Source of the DNA: Stramonita haemastoma
Taxonomy: Eukaryota > Mollusca > Gastropoda > Neogastropoda > Muricidae
Assembly: GCA_030674155.1 (NCBI GenBank)
Contig: CM060342.1
Location: 24,471,709-24,535,708 of the forward strand
Length of the DNA: 64,000 bases
Direction: 5' to 3'
The translations under genes were made by a program, and so were the position numbers. The notes beneath the pieces are model-generated. The model was not told the DNA's origin. It worked only from the letters and a program-made list of their open reading frames with translations, and made no database searches. Below are positions 11,791-23,848 of this stretch, in pieces; position 1 is the stretch's first letter, and each line of letters starts with the position of its first letter.

Positions 11791-14209
11791 AAAAATATTT
11801 TAGGTACCAGATCAGTTAAAAGAATATTATTTTAAGTACATTATAGAGTGAGAAAACCAGTGGTCTTCTTTTTCTAAAGATTTTTTTTCTTCTGCATGTA
11901 AAGAAGTGGAAGATCATGTTCTGTGAGCTTCATGGAGTTATAAAATTATCTTTATCATTGCATTTCTAAGACTGCTTTAAATCATCAGATTGGTCGTCAG
12001 TGGGATCTGAACTGGTGTAGAAAAAAAAATCTGTTTTTGTGCCATTTCTATGTCGACGTACTGCCAGACAAATCTTACTGTGTGTTTCATTCATGTAAAA
12101 TCACTTTTGTTGTCATCTTTCCTCCTGCCCATTCTTCGGTTGATAGTGAAATCCTGCTTCATTCAACATTTTGTATTAACACAAATCCTCATTCAGGTAT
12201 TGGTCTTGAGGCTGTAGACTTGGTAAGGTGAGACAGTATAATTATGAGAAGAAGTTTTATGTTTTGGGTTTATCGGTGTATTTTGTAGCACCAGTCCATA
12301 AAACTGCAGGTGGGTGATGTAGATCTGCCAGCATCTATTCTTTGCACAAGCAAAAAAAAAACTGAAATCAGCTGTTCGGGGGAAGAAAAAATCATATATC
12401 GGAAGATCAGTCAGAGAATGTACGCACAATTATATGATTTTATAACACAGCACAAGCTCAGCCACAATTTTTCAGGGGTTTTTTTTTTGGGCTGTTATGG
12501 TTGTGACTGTTGGTGAACTAAAGAATACTAGCTGGTCGCAGAAGAATTGGGAGGGTCATTTTCTGAAGAGCCCTCACTCAGGGTAAAATTACAACTGAGA
12601 TTTTGATAATATGTTGAATGAACTGGTGTACCCTGCTTCACTCTATACAGTTTTTTTTTTTTTAATATTTGTTTTTTTCTTTTCTACACTACAAGTAATA
12701 ATGATAAAATCATTTATGCAAAGTTTTGTTACGGATATTATCTATGCAACCTAGTTCAGTTGTCTTTGATTTAGACTGTGTGTAACAGCTCCCATCACCA
12801 CTTACGGGGTATTTTGTTTGGTTTGGGTAGGGGTCCTCTTTTTTTTTTTTTTTGGTTGTCATTTATATACATCGTTGTTATGTGGTATGCTCATAGTTGA
12901 TTCTATAGATATAAAAAAAAAGCAAGATTGTATCCAAAAACTTCAGCAAAATTGGTTTAAGGATTTAACCCCCAACCCATACCCCCACCCTCCTCTTCCT
13001 CTCCCCTCTGTTATTTTTTGGTTCTGAAGCAATGCAGAGAATAAAAATGGATCTCCAGATCTTGTGACATTTTTCCCAGATAATTATCAATTATGGTCAT
13101 ATTTGGTTTTCACTTTTCACAAGTGCATTGTTGATTGCATTTTCTATCAAGATTTTGTCTGGGCTTTTGAGGGGGTTTTTTGTTTTTTTTTAAATTCCAG
13201 TCTTTTCAGAATTAGAATTATGGCTCTGGAAATAAAGTTTGGTAAACAGTGAAAATCCACCTTTGTATTAGTAATGTCAAACAGGATTTCTGGAAATGTC
13301 ATTTAGTTATATAATCATTCAAAGTTACATCATTATGAATCTGCATTTAGGTATCAATTGAATTAAATACTGATGAATTGATTAATCATCATACATCTTG
13401 ATGGTCGATTTTGACAGCATCATTATACATCACAAAAGCCATTTGTGACAGCATTTTACAATTCATCCATTCACATCTCTCAGAAAGTATGTCAAGACAG
13501 ATCATTGCAGTCATTGCATTCCATTTATTGCACAGATGTATAGTTTTATATTTTTTACACTGCATTATTATCATTATATATATATATGTATATAACTTAT
13601 TTTTTTAATAAGTTAGATGTATCTGCCAATACAATGAATGTATATTTCTTTACAATCCGTCCATTTTTTGTATTTGAACAAAGTTGAATGAGTTGATTTG
13701 TTTCAAATATTGTTGTATACTTAACAACAGCATGGCTTGCATTTCAAGGCGGCCAGAGTATATTTATAAATAACCGTGGTATTTTTCATCTTTAGGCACT
13801 TTTGGTTCATAAGACTTGTTTTGTTCCTTGCATTCAACCACACATTTTATTGTAGAAGTGCAGCTTCTTCCTACTACTGTCTTCTTTTACTTTATCTATC
13901 TCTCTCATTTCTGGTAGTCTAGTTGAGATGAAAAAAAAAATATTTTGTAACATGCCTGGTTATTTTGTGTTTTATATACATATATATTAATTTTGTTCAT
14001 ATCAGTAGCTAAGCACAGTGATAGATTCGTGAAAACATTCCACATGTCCTTTTTAAAGGCATAATTATTTATTCTCTTTTTTTTAGTTGTCATTTCTGCT
14101 ATTGGATACATTATTGCATATGTTTAACAGGTAAAAGCATTGCACACATTTATGCTAATTTTATGCAAATATTTGATAAATATAATTGGGCTTTTCTAAC
14201 AACTTTAAA

Positions 14210-14220
14210 AATAAAATAAA
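14210..14220 (+). promoter_or_regulatory. possible polyadenylation signal for the plus-strand gene
   Basis: Two overlapping AATAAA hexamers are followed within about 15 bases by a GT-rich stretch (gttttgtgatttgt), the usual layout of an animal cleavage and polyadenylation site. Such motifs are frequent in AT-rich DNA (another AATAAA is at 13231), so this is a weak candidate. Confidence 0.2.
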
Positions 14221-15160
14221 AAGTTTTGTGATTTGTAAGTAAGAATCAGGATATCTGGTGGGTAAATTAAAAACTAGATTCTTGTTGTTGTTAAACTACA
14301 TTTTGGGGGTGTCATATTTTGTTCAGATTTTAATGTGAATTGTGTTGTTCATGAGATTTGGTTTAAATAAGGTTTATTCGTTCATCGAGCATGATATTTT
14401 AAGCTATGCAAAGTATTGCTGTCTTTAATTTTTTTAAAGGAGTAATTACTTGAAAATTTAAGTTTTCAAATTGAGTGGGAATAAAAAGAATCTTGGCAGG
14501 AGTGAAAGAAAATTAATGCTGTAAATATCCCAGTTTTCTGAAATACAAATCAAGCACATCATTTTGTAAAAGAAGCTTGCAGCTACTCTGCTTTTGGGGT
14601 GAATTTTCATGATGAGTTTTCTACTATTCATGCTATACATGTATAGAGGTTATAATTTAAACAAGAATGGATAAAATTTCAAACTTTTTCATCAAAAGAA
14701 TGTTCTGGTGAGTAAGTGTTACTAGTGATGATTATTGTAGTAACTGATGTTGCTTTGAGATACAGATGATATATTGAATGCACAGGAATATCTGAGTCCT
14801 TTTTTTTTTTTTTTTTTTTAACCCAACCAACAAGAATCTGTCTTTTTTTGTCTTTTTTTTGGGGGGGATAGAATTTTATTTTTTCTGCCCTTTTTTTGTG
14901 AAAAGAATGTGGGATAAGAAAAAAGCAGAGGGAACCACAAATCCAAAGCATTATGTAACATACTGTTTTCATGGCTGCTCTGTTTTATTATTTATTTATT
15001 TAATTATTTATTGACATGACAGGAGCAGTGAGCATGCCATAATATACATTAAAATCTATGACAGATTCTGTGAGAGAGATGTGGGCTTTGCTTTTACTTC
15101 AATGTGTGTGTAAGTGTGTGTGTGTGTGTGTGTGTGTGTTGGGAGGGGGGGGGGGGTGTT

Positions 15161-15248
15161 CCTCAGCTAGAGCTCCAAGGTTCATCAATGGTGAGATTTT
15201 TGTGTATGCGACTGTTTCTGAACACCATTAAGGTAGCCAAGGTTAAGC
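15161..15248 (+). repeat. dispersed repeat family B
   Basis: The sequence cctcagctagagctccaagg, then gttcatcaatggtgagattt and ttgtgtatgcgactg, is followed by caccattaaggtagcc. It directly precedes the SINE-like element at 15250. Confidence 0.75.
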
Positions 15249-15249
15249 A

Positions 15250-15480
15250 GCATCAAGCACACTTACGAAGTGGCAGAGTGATGGTTTGCACGCCTTGGCT
15301 TCAGTACAGTCCCCCAGTTCACCCAGCTGTAAAATGGATACCTGCCCTCTTTAGGGTCAGGGAAGGTAAAGCAGCGAGGGAGAGGAGATGGGCGCCATAT
15401 TCAGCATGCTGGCCCCTAGAAAAGCTGAGGTCTCTGATGTCTCGCTCCTCTATGACCACATAGGTTATGGGAACACCATT
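15250..15480 (+). mobile_element. SINE-like element related to the 1873-2175 type
   Basis: It contains cacccagctgtaaaatggat and then gggtcagggaaggtaaagca, gcgagggagaggagatgggc and ctagaaaagctgaggtctct. The first block aligns with the caccca-ggtgtaaaa block of the SINE at 1873-2175, read in its sense direction. The end, ctcgctcctctatgacca to cataggttatggg, recurs at 47370-47446. No tRNA-like head is visible. Confidence 0.55.
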
Positions 15481-15489
15481 ACCTTTTAA

Positions 15490-15715
15490 CACAAGATGTT
15501 CTGCTTGTATTCCTACACAGGACCTCAGTTTATTGTCTCACCCAAAGGACTTAAAGGGGGAGGTGGAGTCAGTATAAATGTTACAACTCCAAAGGCCACA
15601 AAAAAAAAACCCTTGAACCAACATGTTAGCAGAGGCTCAAACCACACCCTCGGTAACCGTCAATTCAATCACTACTACACCTTTAACCACAAGGCTACGC
15701 TACCCCCTTTTCAAA
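15490..15715 (-). mobile_element. SINE family A, 5' half, minus orientation
   Basis: The left end, acaagatgttctgc, matches the family A core. The right end read on the minus strand gives a tRNA-like head with TAGCCTTGTGG (15687-15697) as A box and GGTTTGAGCCTC as a weak B box. The copy is diverged and contains an A run. Confidence 0.55.
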
Positions 15716-16069
15716 CATTCAGGTCAGATTATTATGGTGACATATCAACACACACACACACACTATGACTTCTTTTCTCTCTCTTTTTTTTTTTTTTTTT
15801 TTTTTTTTGGTGATGGATTACTCTTGGCAATAATTACGATCCCCTACGCCTCCTAGTGACAAAGAAAGTCATGACTCATGGCTTGACCCAGCAGAGTTAC
15901 AATGCAGTGAACCATGACCTGGACGGTATGTGGTGAGTGAAGAGTGAGTGGGGGGGGGGGGGAGAGAGAGAGAGAGGTCAGGTAAGGCCAGGGTGGATTA
16001 GTGAGGTGCCTGGCTGCCAGTGAAGTGTGAAGGAACCCAGTAGAACTGTTGGATGTACCGGCAAACCAC

Positions 16070-16453
16070 TTCTCTCTCTCTTGCTCTCTCTCTCTCTGCT
16101 CTCTCTCTCTTGTCGTCTCCTGTCTCTCTCTTCTCTTCTTCTCTCTCTTGTCTCTGTCTCTCTCTCTCTGTCTCTCTCTCTCTGTCTCCTCTTCTCTCTC
16201 TCTGTGTCTCTCTCTCTCTGTCTCTCTCTCTCTCTGTCTCTCTCTCTCTCTCTCTGTTCTGTCTCTCTCTGTCTCTCTCTCTCTGTCTTCTCTCTCTCTC
16301 TCTGTCTCTCTCTCTGCTCTCTGTCTCTCTCTCTCTCTCTCCTCTGTCTCTCTCTGTCTCTCTCTCTCTCTCCTGTGTCTCTCTGTCTCTCTCAGTCTCT
16401 CGTCTCTGTCTCTCTGTCTCTCTCTGTCTCTCTCTCTCTCTGTCTTCTCTCTC

Positions 16454-16505
<52 letters not shown>

Positions 16506-16540
16506 GTCTCTCTCTCTGTCTCTCTGTCCCTGTATCCCTT
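16070..16540. repeat. 470-bp imperfect CT array with higher-order CTCTGTCT pattern
   Basis: A pyrimidine-only stretch on the plus strand made of CT units interrupted at intervals by TGTC. All three forward frames stay open and read as Leu/Ser repeats because CT repeats contain no stop. These are not genes. Confidence 0.95.
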
Positions 16541-16574
16541 GGGTATATTAGCCTATGTACAGCAAGCCATTAAC

Positions 16575-16637
16575 AATCAAGGCATATATTGTGTGTGTGT
16601 GTGTCGTGTGTGGGGGGGGGGGGGAGGGGGGGGTATG

Positions 16638-16698
<61 letters not shown>

Positions 16699-16795
16699 CA
16701 CTTATATGCGCATGAAAGAACACTGATATGAACACTATGTGAAGGCATGTGTGCAAATATGTACGCACGCATTGTCACACACGGATATGGGCACG

Positions 16796-16830
<35 letters not shown>

Positions 16831-17002
16831 CACACCACACACACCACACTTACATGCACATGAGTGCACTCTGATATGGATATGTGAAGACGTATATGTA
16901 TACTCGCACTGTCTCACACACACACAAACATGCACATGAATGAACACTGATATGGATATTTGAAGACATACATGTTCGCACTGTCTCTCACACATATGTA
17001 CA

Positions 17003-17074
<72 letters not shown>

Positions 17075-17100
17075 CACACACAACACACACACACTCAAAT
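16575..17100. repeat. mixed TG/CA cluster with a three-copy interspersed unit
   Basis: A TG tract (about 16640-16692) and CA tracts (16799-16828, 17008-17095) enclose three related units starting near 16710, 16857 and 16932. They share gaacactgatatggatat / gaagacatacatg and cgcactgtctc. The TG and CA parts are complementary over long distances. Confidence 0.85.
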
Positions 17101-17233
17101 AGGAATAATTCATCATCTCAACCGCAAGATAAAATTATGTCGGTTACAAGCATATCTGTCAAGAAAATATTTTTGATATGAAATAGAATGGTATCGAAAT
17201 GTCGGGCAACTCGTTCATAGACTAATACGCATG

Positions 17234-17270
<37 letters not shown>

Positions 17271-17300
17271 CACACACACACACACACACCACACAAAACC
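17234..17300. repeat. CA microsatellite
   Basis: About 28 CA units with single interruptions (acaaca, caccac). Confidence 0.95.
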
Positions 17301-17439
17301 ACACAGTGTTCAGTGTTAGTAATTGCATGCCTTTTACTGACCAAAAATTTGAAAGTAGGAATTCCAGGACAAGCATGATTGAGCAACTGATTAATCACTT
17401 TTACTATTAAAAAAAAAACCCCCAAAAAATACTAAGGAA

Positions 17440-17592
17440 GGAATACCTTTCGACGAGAGAAAGAAATAGCCATATTTATACCACCGCTTTTGACTTATTT
17501 GTTTATTCATTCAGTTTATCAGCTTTCGAGGAGAGAAAGAAATAGCCACATACCACCGCTTTTGACTTATTTGTCTATTCATTCAGTTTATC
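17440..17592. repeat. two-copy tandem duplication, unit about 77 bp
   Basis: The block gagagaaagaaatagccata and accaccgcttttgacttatt occurs twice in direct orientation (about 17453 and 17530), differing by a small gap. It looks like a recent local duplication. Confidence 0.85.
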
Positions 17593-17758
17593 AATCCATG
17601 TATCTACTTATTCATTCATTTTTTCTGTCGTCCTTTTGATTATCCTATCCACTCTCCAGCGAGCGAAACTAACACCAGAAGAAATCAGTGTAGGTAATCA
17701 AGCAATGCAAAAACAAGTGGGCTACGTACTATGAATTGGGTTGGGTTTTTTTTTCATT

Positions 17759-17870
17759 CCTCGGCTAAAGATTGAAGGCTCACCAAAGCTGAGGGGTTTT
17801 TTTTTTGGCGTATGTGACCGTTTTTTTTCTTTCTCTCCATCATTTAGGTAGCTGCATTCTGACTTCGGGG
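17759..17870 (+). repeat. dispersed repeat family B, diverged
   Basis: The sequence cctcggctaaagattgaagg with ctcaccaaagctgagg, gcgtatgtgaccg and ggtagctgcattctgacttc. It is interrupted by T runs. Confidence 0.65.
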
Positions 17871-17924
17871 GTGGTGTCTAAGCATGACACCAGTCTGTAT
17901 GCATCTTTTTTTTTTAAAGTTTGT

Positions 17925-18150
17925 CATCCATTCCTACTGGCTTGAAATGGCCTACTCTTCAGAAAGGTGGAACAGGTTTTTAATGTGTACACAAGATGTT
18001 CTGCGTGCATTCGCACACAATGCCTCAGTTTGTCGTCTTGTACGAAGGACTTAGACATTCAGTTCGATTTTCTCGCCAAACTGGGAAGAAAGGGCAAGGG
18101 GATGACAGAACTCAGGTTAGGCGTGGTATTGACTCGCACCTTCTTAGTGA
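17925..18150 (-). mobile_element. SINE family A, diverged copy, minus orientation
   Basis: It contains aatggcctactcttcagaaa, acaagatgttctgcgtgcat and tcgcacacaatgcctcag, all matching family A. It continues with gacattcagttcgattttct and aaactgggaagaaa, shared with 23340-23495. The tRNA-like head is not clear. Confidence 0.65.
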
Positions 18151-18253
18151 ACATTTAATCAAGGTATTAGGACAGGTGAAGGTATAGTGACATCGCAATC
18201 TGTCAGTGATACATGAGAATTTGAAGAAAGGCAAGGTAGAAAGGCAGGAACAA

Positions 18254-18257
<4 letters not shown>

Positions 18258-18314
<57 letters not shown>

Positions 18315-18315
18315 G
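18258..18315. repeat. GA microsatellite
   Basis: About 27 GA units with one interruption. Confidence 0.95.
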
Positions 18316-18874
18316 AGGTGGGGTGGGTGGTGGGTAGGCGGGTTGATGAAATCAACTCTAAAGGGACACAACCGTAAAACGCGAAGTTCGAAAACAAAAA
18401 GAACCCACCCCCACCTCCACTCCAAGGAAAGAAACAGACATCTTTCCACCTCGATTCTAGGCCCAGTCTATATTATCACAGGGAATAGACAGTTAGGCCT
18501 AGTCATATGCAATGGCTACACAAGGCGAACATTGTTTCTCTCACAGCTCATAGTATTAGCCTTCATCAAATATTTTCTCTGGGGGTTAGGCCTAGGCCTA
18601 GGCTTGAGGAGAATCAGACCATTTTTGACAGTTTTCGGTCACAGCCTACCTAGCCTACCCATAAACCAAATCATAGGTGATCCTTCCCATGCATACTTGA
18701 TGGTAACCCCTCACAGAACCCATGCAAGTGATTTGATTTCCCTCTTGTCCCGTTCTCTGTACACACTCTGCTTGCCGAGTAATCCCCTTTAGCCTACTCT
18801 CTGTGAGCAGTTTCTTTTTCCGATCAAGATTCCATCTGTCTTCATACAAGGACACACACACACACGTGCGTCCG

Positions 18875-18986
<112 letters not shown>

Positions 18987-19411
18987 AAAAATAAATCAAA
19001 TCAAATAAATAAATCAAATCAAATTCTTTAAAAAAAATCAAATTCTGTTATTTCGAGGAGAGGGGAGGGGGATATGTTCCCCTTTTTATCATTTTAAAAT
19101 GCTTAATATCGTTAAAGAGTGGAGGGTGTTTAGCAAATAAAAAAAATATATATTAAAAATAAGAATTGATACACCGATTGAAAGGAATAAATAAGTATAA
19201 ATTTATGGGGAAGATAACTTCATTAAAAATAAAACAACAACAAACAGCAGCAACAGCAACAACAACTAAAAAAACAACAAGAAAACAAAACAAAAATTAA
19301 ATGCCTTAGAAACTAAAGGACATGGTGATATGGGATGGAATGAGGACCAGGACTTTTGTGTATTTCATGTAGGCCTAGACTACCTCTCCTGCTCCAACGA
19401 TTACTAGGCTA

Positions 19412-19447
<36 letters not shown>

Positions 19448-19547
19448 CACACACAAACACACTACATCGGACCACACAAATTTTTTTCATAAGATTACTA
19501 AGGAATGCGACCGGTAGAAGAAAAGGACATGCGAAATTATGGAAGGG

Positions 19548-19619
19548 GAAGGGGGGGGGGGGGGGGGGGGGGGGAAGTACATAGGGGGGGGGGGGGGGGG
19601 GGGGGGGGGAAGTACATAG
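19548..19619. repeat. duplicated long poly-G unit
   Basis: Two tandem units, each a run of about 23-25 G followed by aagtacata. The second G run lies directly after the first spacer. A duplication including both run and spacer is the simplest reading; an assembly duplication is possible. Confidence 0.85.
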
Positions 19620-19827
19620 CCGATATGAAGAATATATCAAGAGGAACATTATGAGAGAGGAATAAATCTCCAGCCCATAAGTCTGACCCCATGCATGTAA
19701 GTATTAGGATTCTTTACAATTGATTGATGATGTGCGTTACAACTGATCCGTAAATTCTGCTATTCTTCGACCCACGACCGATTCATTATAGCCTTCTTCT
19801 CACCTTTTACCCTTCTTCTTTCGATCC

Positions 19828-20005
19828 CCCCCCCCCCTCCCCCCCCCCCCCCACACCACACACCACCAACACCACCACACACACACACACACCACCACAC
19901 TACACACACACACACACCACACACACACACACACACCACACACACCACACACACACACCACGCACACGCACGCACAAAACACACACACACACACACCAAC
20001 ACCCA
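19828..20005. repeat. C run plus long CA/CACCA array
   Basis: A C-rich tract is followed by about 150 bases of CA units interrupted by extra C (cacacc, caccac). Confidence 0.9.
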
Positions 20006-20195
20006 CAACATAGCGAAATGTCACGTTGCCAGTACAGCAGACACAACACATAATATACATGGTCGACCCAGCTAATCCCCTAATACTTATAGGAAGGCAA
20101 CGTTGATACATGCTAGAATTATTACATGTACTTCATGTCTTCTTTGATCGGTTGGACTTGTGTGCCTCGTGTGAGATCTCAAGGTTAAGTCTGAT

Positions 20196-20198
<3 letters not shown>

Positions 20199-20272
<74 letters not shown>
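20199..20272. repeat. CA microsatellite
   Basis: About 37 uninterrupted CA units. Confidence 0.97.
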
Positions 20273-20274
<2 letters not shown>

Positions 20275-20484
20275 GCCCCATGTATGCATACTGGACATTC
20301 GCAGAAACGCTGTGCAGTGTTGGTTCTGGCTTTTAGCGCTGCACACTTTTCCACTTGGCTGCGTTGTCTCTCAGTTTCATAACCTTCTGTAGCCTACTGC
20401 TTTCTTGTGAATAGCTTGCATGTCCACAGTCAGACTTGTTTGTGGAGGAAGGGGTAGCCTTGTGCAGATAAATAATTATTAGGC

Positions 20485-21057
20485 CCTATTTTCTCTGTGG
20501 GAAAGTAGGGACCGCTGTCCCTGGGAAGAGCACGTCACCACAAGAGCAGTGCCACTCATTTTTTTTTCTTTCTGTTTGTTTGTGTGTGTGTCTTCATATC
20601 AAAGTACCTTTTCTTCTGCTGAAATTTTGCCAGGGACATCTGTCTGGTTGCTGTGGGTTCTTTTACATGCGCTGAACGCAGAATGAATCCTTCGGATGAA
20701 ACTTCAAACCGAGGCCCCGTGTGCGAACGCACGCAGAACATCTTACGCATACGTTAAATCCTGTTCCGCTTACTGTTACAGTAGGCCACCGTGTGCCGGT
20801 GGGAACAGATGCATTTACAAAACTGCATACACACGGGGACTGGACGTAAAAAAGTACAAGAGTGCTTATTCCATTATCCTCGATATAAAAGAATTCAATC
20901 AATCAATCAATGCGTGTTGCACACGGGACCTCAGTGTATCGTCTTTTCCAAAAGACTAGCACACAGACCACCATACAAGGTCTAGCGGATGGGGGAAAGA
21001 TGGGGCTCGAAGAGGAATCGAACCTGCACTCCTCGCTTCCTGGGCAGGTGAGTTACG
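20485..21057 (-). mobile_element. SINE family C, minus orientation, interrupted by a family A copy
   Basis: The left part (20485-20684) has gtccctgggaagagcacgtc and gccagggacatctg, then gttgctgtgggttcttttac. The right part (20912-21057) has gcacacgggacctcagtgta and tccaaaagactagca, then a minus-strand B-box-like ggaatcgaacctgc. The same order is found uninterrupted at 50888-51240. The gap is filled by a plus-oriented family A copy. Confidence 0.75.
20685..20911 (+). mobile_element. SINE family A, 5'-truncated, nested in a family C element
   Basis: It begins at aatccttcggatgaaact and runs through cgaggccccgtgtgcgaacg, aatcctgttccgctt and cacacggggactggacgtaa. It ends at attatcctcgatataaaaga with an AATC-repeat tail. 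Only a 4-base direct repeat (aatg) is visible at the borders. Confidence 0.8.
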
Positions 21058-21963
21058 TATGTGTATGTGTGTGAGGGGGGGGGGGGGGGAGAAAGGAGAG
21101 GGGGTAGGAAAGAAAGAAAGGATGGGGGAGGAAAATGTCTCATAGACTACACTGCTACGCTCCGACTCACGGTTGCAGACGCGTGCCACCCCCCCCCCCC
21201 CCCCCCCACCCCACCCCAGCTAATTGAAGCGTATTGACGAAAGTTGGCTGAAGACAAAAATTACCACCACCCTGACCCGTACAAAGCCTTACCTGTGGAC
21301 TTAAAACCTATTCAGAGATTAGCTTAGCCGCGGAGTAATGCGACATTGGCCAAGTTCCTTTTTCTTCTTCAAGGGACGTAAGTACCGTGTTCTGACTTTC
21401 AGTCGAGCAGACGACAGTGAAACAGGACTGCAAGAGGGATTTCTAAGGCTGGCAGAAGAGGCAGGATAGACCAGCAAGTTGGAAATTGTGCCAGTGTTGG
21501 TGTGGTTTGGCCCGAAAATGCGAAGTCCTGGTTGTTTCCTTGAAATTATGGGGAGTGGCTGGTCCTTTCAAAGTCATTGCGGTTATGGGTGTGCTGGATG
21601 ATTATTATGTACAGGTTTGTATTTCTTTGTTCTCTCTTTGATATAATTGTATGTTGTATAAAATGCATTGGGGTGGAGTGGGAGGAGAGGGGGGTATTGT
21701 CAGATGGTTTTGATAAGATGCGTTGTTAGACCTAGGTGACTAAGAACTTTGTTGTTTTTTTTTTTTTTTTTTGTGGGGGGGGGTATTTTGTTTGTTTCGT
21801 TTTTTGTTTGTTGTTGTTTGTTTTTTGTTGTTGTTTTTTTGGGGGGTGGGGGTCAAATGACCTTTGCAGTAGGCTACATTCTTACGATATGCAGTCGTTA
21901 TTTCTGATTTCAATATTCTATGGTGTGTCAATATCATTATGACTAATACAGTAATAGGCCTAT

Positions 21964-22071
<108 letters not shown>

Positions 22072-22240
22072 TAATTTCTTATACAAAATATTGCCATTGA
22101 ACTGACCTTGTCAAAGAACAAGGAAAATTGCGACAAAAAATTGCCATAGAATTGACCTTGTCAGACAGGTAAGTATCTAATGCACGTGTAATATGACAGA
22201 AAGGAATACATCAAGAAATAACAATAGCTGTGGGAGGAAG

Positions 22241-22500
22241 GAACATCCTAGTGGTCAGAATGTTGAATTGGCGATCTGATGGCCCAGGTTTGAGCAACTA
22301 CTTAAGAACCCGTTCAAAAGGGATTTTTTTCCCGGAGTTAACATCAGTACAGCCCCCCCCCCCCCCCCCAACTCCCCCTTGAAAATCTTTCAGATGACAT
22401 TATGAACCAAGATCCCATGTGCGAACGCACACAGAATATCTTACGCACACAGCCACCAGAATCTTCCAGGTTCTTACCGTTCAGTTTCTCATAAGGACTG
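22241..22500 (+). mobile_element. SINE family A, plus orientation, with tRNA-like head
   Basis: The head aacatcctagtggtcagaat gives an A-box-like sequence and cccaggtttgagcaac a decayed B box. The body has ccatgtgcgaacgcacacag and aatatcttacgcacaca. The 3' end is diverged, so the copy is old. Confidence 0.65.
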
Positions 22501-23125
22501 TGCCTTTATGACCGGCATCAAGGAGAGAAAAAAAGCTGCATCAAGGCTACTAGCCAAAGGAGACCTGGCTGTCCATTTTGATTGCGACCAACAATACAGT
22601 AACACAATACCAGATGACAGGTACCTACTATAAGTCGCCTGCTTAATAACTTAATCTGATGTAGAGCGAAGACTACTCCCGGACCTCTCCAGATTGAGTT
22701 ATTAATGTTTGCACGTGGGCAAAGACCATCCCTGAAAGTCTTTAAATGCCAGACTCTGATCCTAGCTGCCCCTACCCGTTGTGTTGACTTTTTCGCCTCG
22801 GAAAAAAGAAAACCGTGGACAAAGAAAGTTTTAAAGGAAAACTGCATTTGAACTAATCATAATACCATAGCACGGAAAGCCGCATACATAGTTCACATAA
22901 TTATGTTGTCTGTCTGTCTGTCTGTCTCTCTTTCTCTCTCTCTCTCTGTTTTAAAAAAAGAATTATTTCATGATGAGAATGGTATCAGTGAAGATGCTGC
23001 TGCTTAGGAGGTTGTGTTTTTTGTTTGTATATGGTGTGTGTGGGTTTTTTTTCTGTTTGTTTGTTTAGGGGTTTTTGTGTGTGTGTATGTTGTTGGGTTT
23101 TTTTTATGGGGGGGGGGGGGGGATT

Positions 23126-23226
23126 CCTCGGCTAGAGCTCCGAGATTCACCAGCGGTGAGATTTTTGTGTATGCAACTGCCCCCCACCCCACCCCCTTAT
23201 TTAAGGTAACATTCTGACTTCGAGGA
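23126..23226 (+). repeat. dispersed repeat family B
   Basis: The sequence cctcggctagagctccgaga, then ttcaccagcggtgagatttt and tgtgtatgcaactgc, ending ggtaacattctgacttcgag. It is the best preserved copy. Confidence 0.8.
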
Positions 23227-23339
23227 TACAGTTGGAAATTGAACCTGTCTATTTTGCCAAAACAGTCGGGAGGTATGTCCCTTCTTTTCCCGAGTTTCAA
23301 CTATTGTGGTTACTTTTGATGTACACAAGTCCTAAAGCA

Positions 23340-23495
23340 CCCGGGTCTGACTGGTTTAGAGTCTCCTCTGAAAGACTTGACATTCAGTTCGATTTTCCCG
23401 TCAAACTGGGAAGAAATGGCAAAGCTGAGAATTGAACCCAGAACCTCAGGTTTACTTGATAGGCAGGTGAACGTCTAAATCATCCTGCCACCTTC
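23340..23495 (-). mobile_element. tRNA-like head and body of a SINE, minus orientation
   Basis: The body gacattcagttcgattttcc and gtcaaactgggaagaaatgg is shared with 17925-18150. On the minus strand the right end reads as a tRNA-like head with a good B box (gggttcaattctc). Confidence 0.65.
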
Positions 23496-23520
23496 GCTCT
23501 TGGGGTTTATGTCTTTATTG

Positions 23521-23848
23521 GCTTTTTCCCGTGGGGATTCTGGGGGTCTGTCAGTATAAATAGCATCCCCACCTTCTGGTACTTCTGTGCTGGGAATTCC
23601 CTCTTTCCTATCCCTCTCTTTGTTTCTGCCTTGTTCCTTTCTTCCTTTTGCCCCTTCTTGTCTATTTTCTGCTGTTTAGGTCTATTCTTCCACCTTTTTT
23701 TCCAGAAAAAACTTAAAAGAAATCATTCTCTCCTATGCATAAGTGGGATGCGCTGGGCCTGACTTGTCAGGCTGCAGCGCAACGTATACTCGCTCATATG
23801 ACAGACAACAATTGTTGCTGTTTTACCGTTGGACGAAGAAGAATAATC
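23521..23848 (+). mobile_element. dispersed repeat family D, near full length
   Basis: It starts tttttcccgtggggattctg, carries the TATA-like cagtataaatagcatcccc and ttctgtgctgggaattccc, then a pyrimidine-rich middle. It ends with gggcctgacttgtcaggctg and gttggacgaagaag. The same order and length occur inverted at 31180-31504. It has no tRNA-like boxes and no obvious terminal repeats, and its class is unknown. Confidence 0.75.

Larger units (their letters stand above)
4364..15100 (+). other. T-rich non-coding stretch, candidate long 3' UTR or intergenic DNA
   Basis: This is over 10 kb directly after the stop of the terminal exon. I see no exon with coding composition on either strand. The plus strand has many T runs, few A runs and few SINEs, which fits a long transcribed 3' UTR better than random intergenic DNA. 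It holds a GA-rich tract (4620-4795), a 3-copy repeat (about 6340-6465), an 8-copy minisatellite (7067-7453), paired CA and TG tracts (9714-10010) and a CT tract (11720-11787). The segment about 12000-15000 is AT-rich, nearly free of repeats, and carries several AATAAA motifs. The true transcript end is unknown. Confidence 0.35.

Noticed and set aside
16027..16715. Three overlapping open frames of 174-220 codons made of Leu/Ser repeats
   Set aside because: They are translations of an imperfect CT array, which has no stop in any forward frame. There is no start context or splice site.
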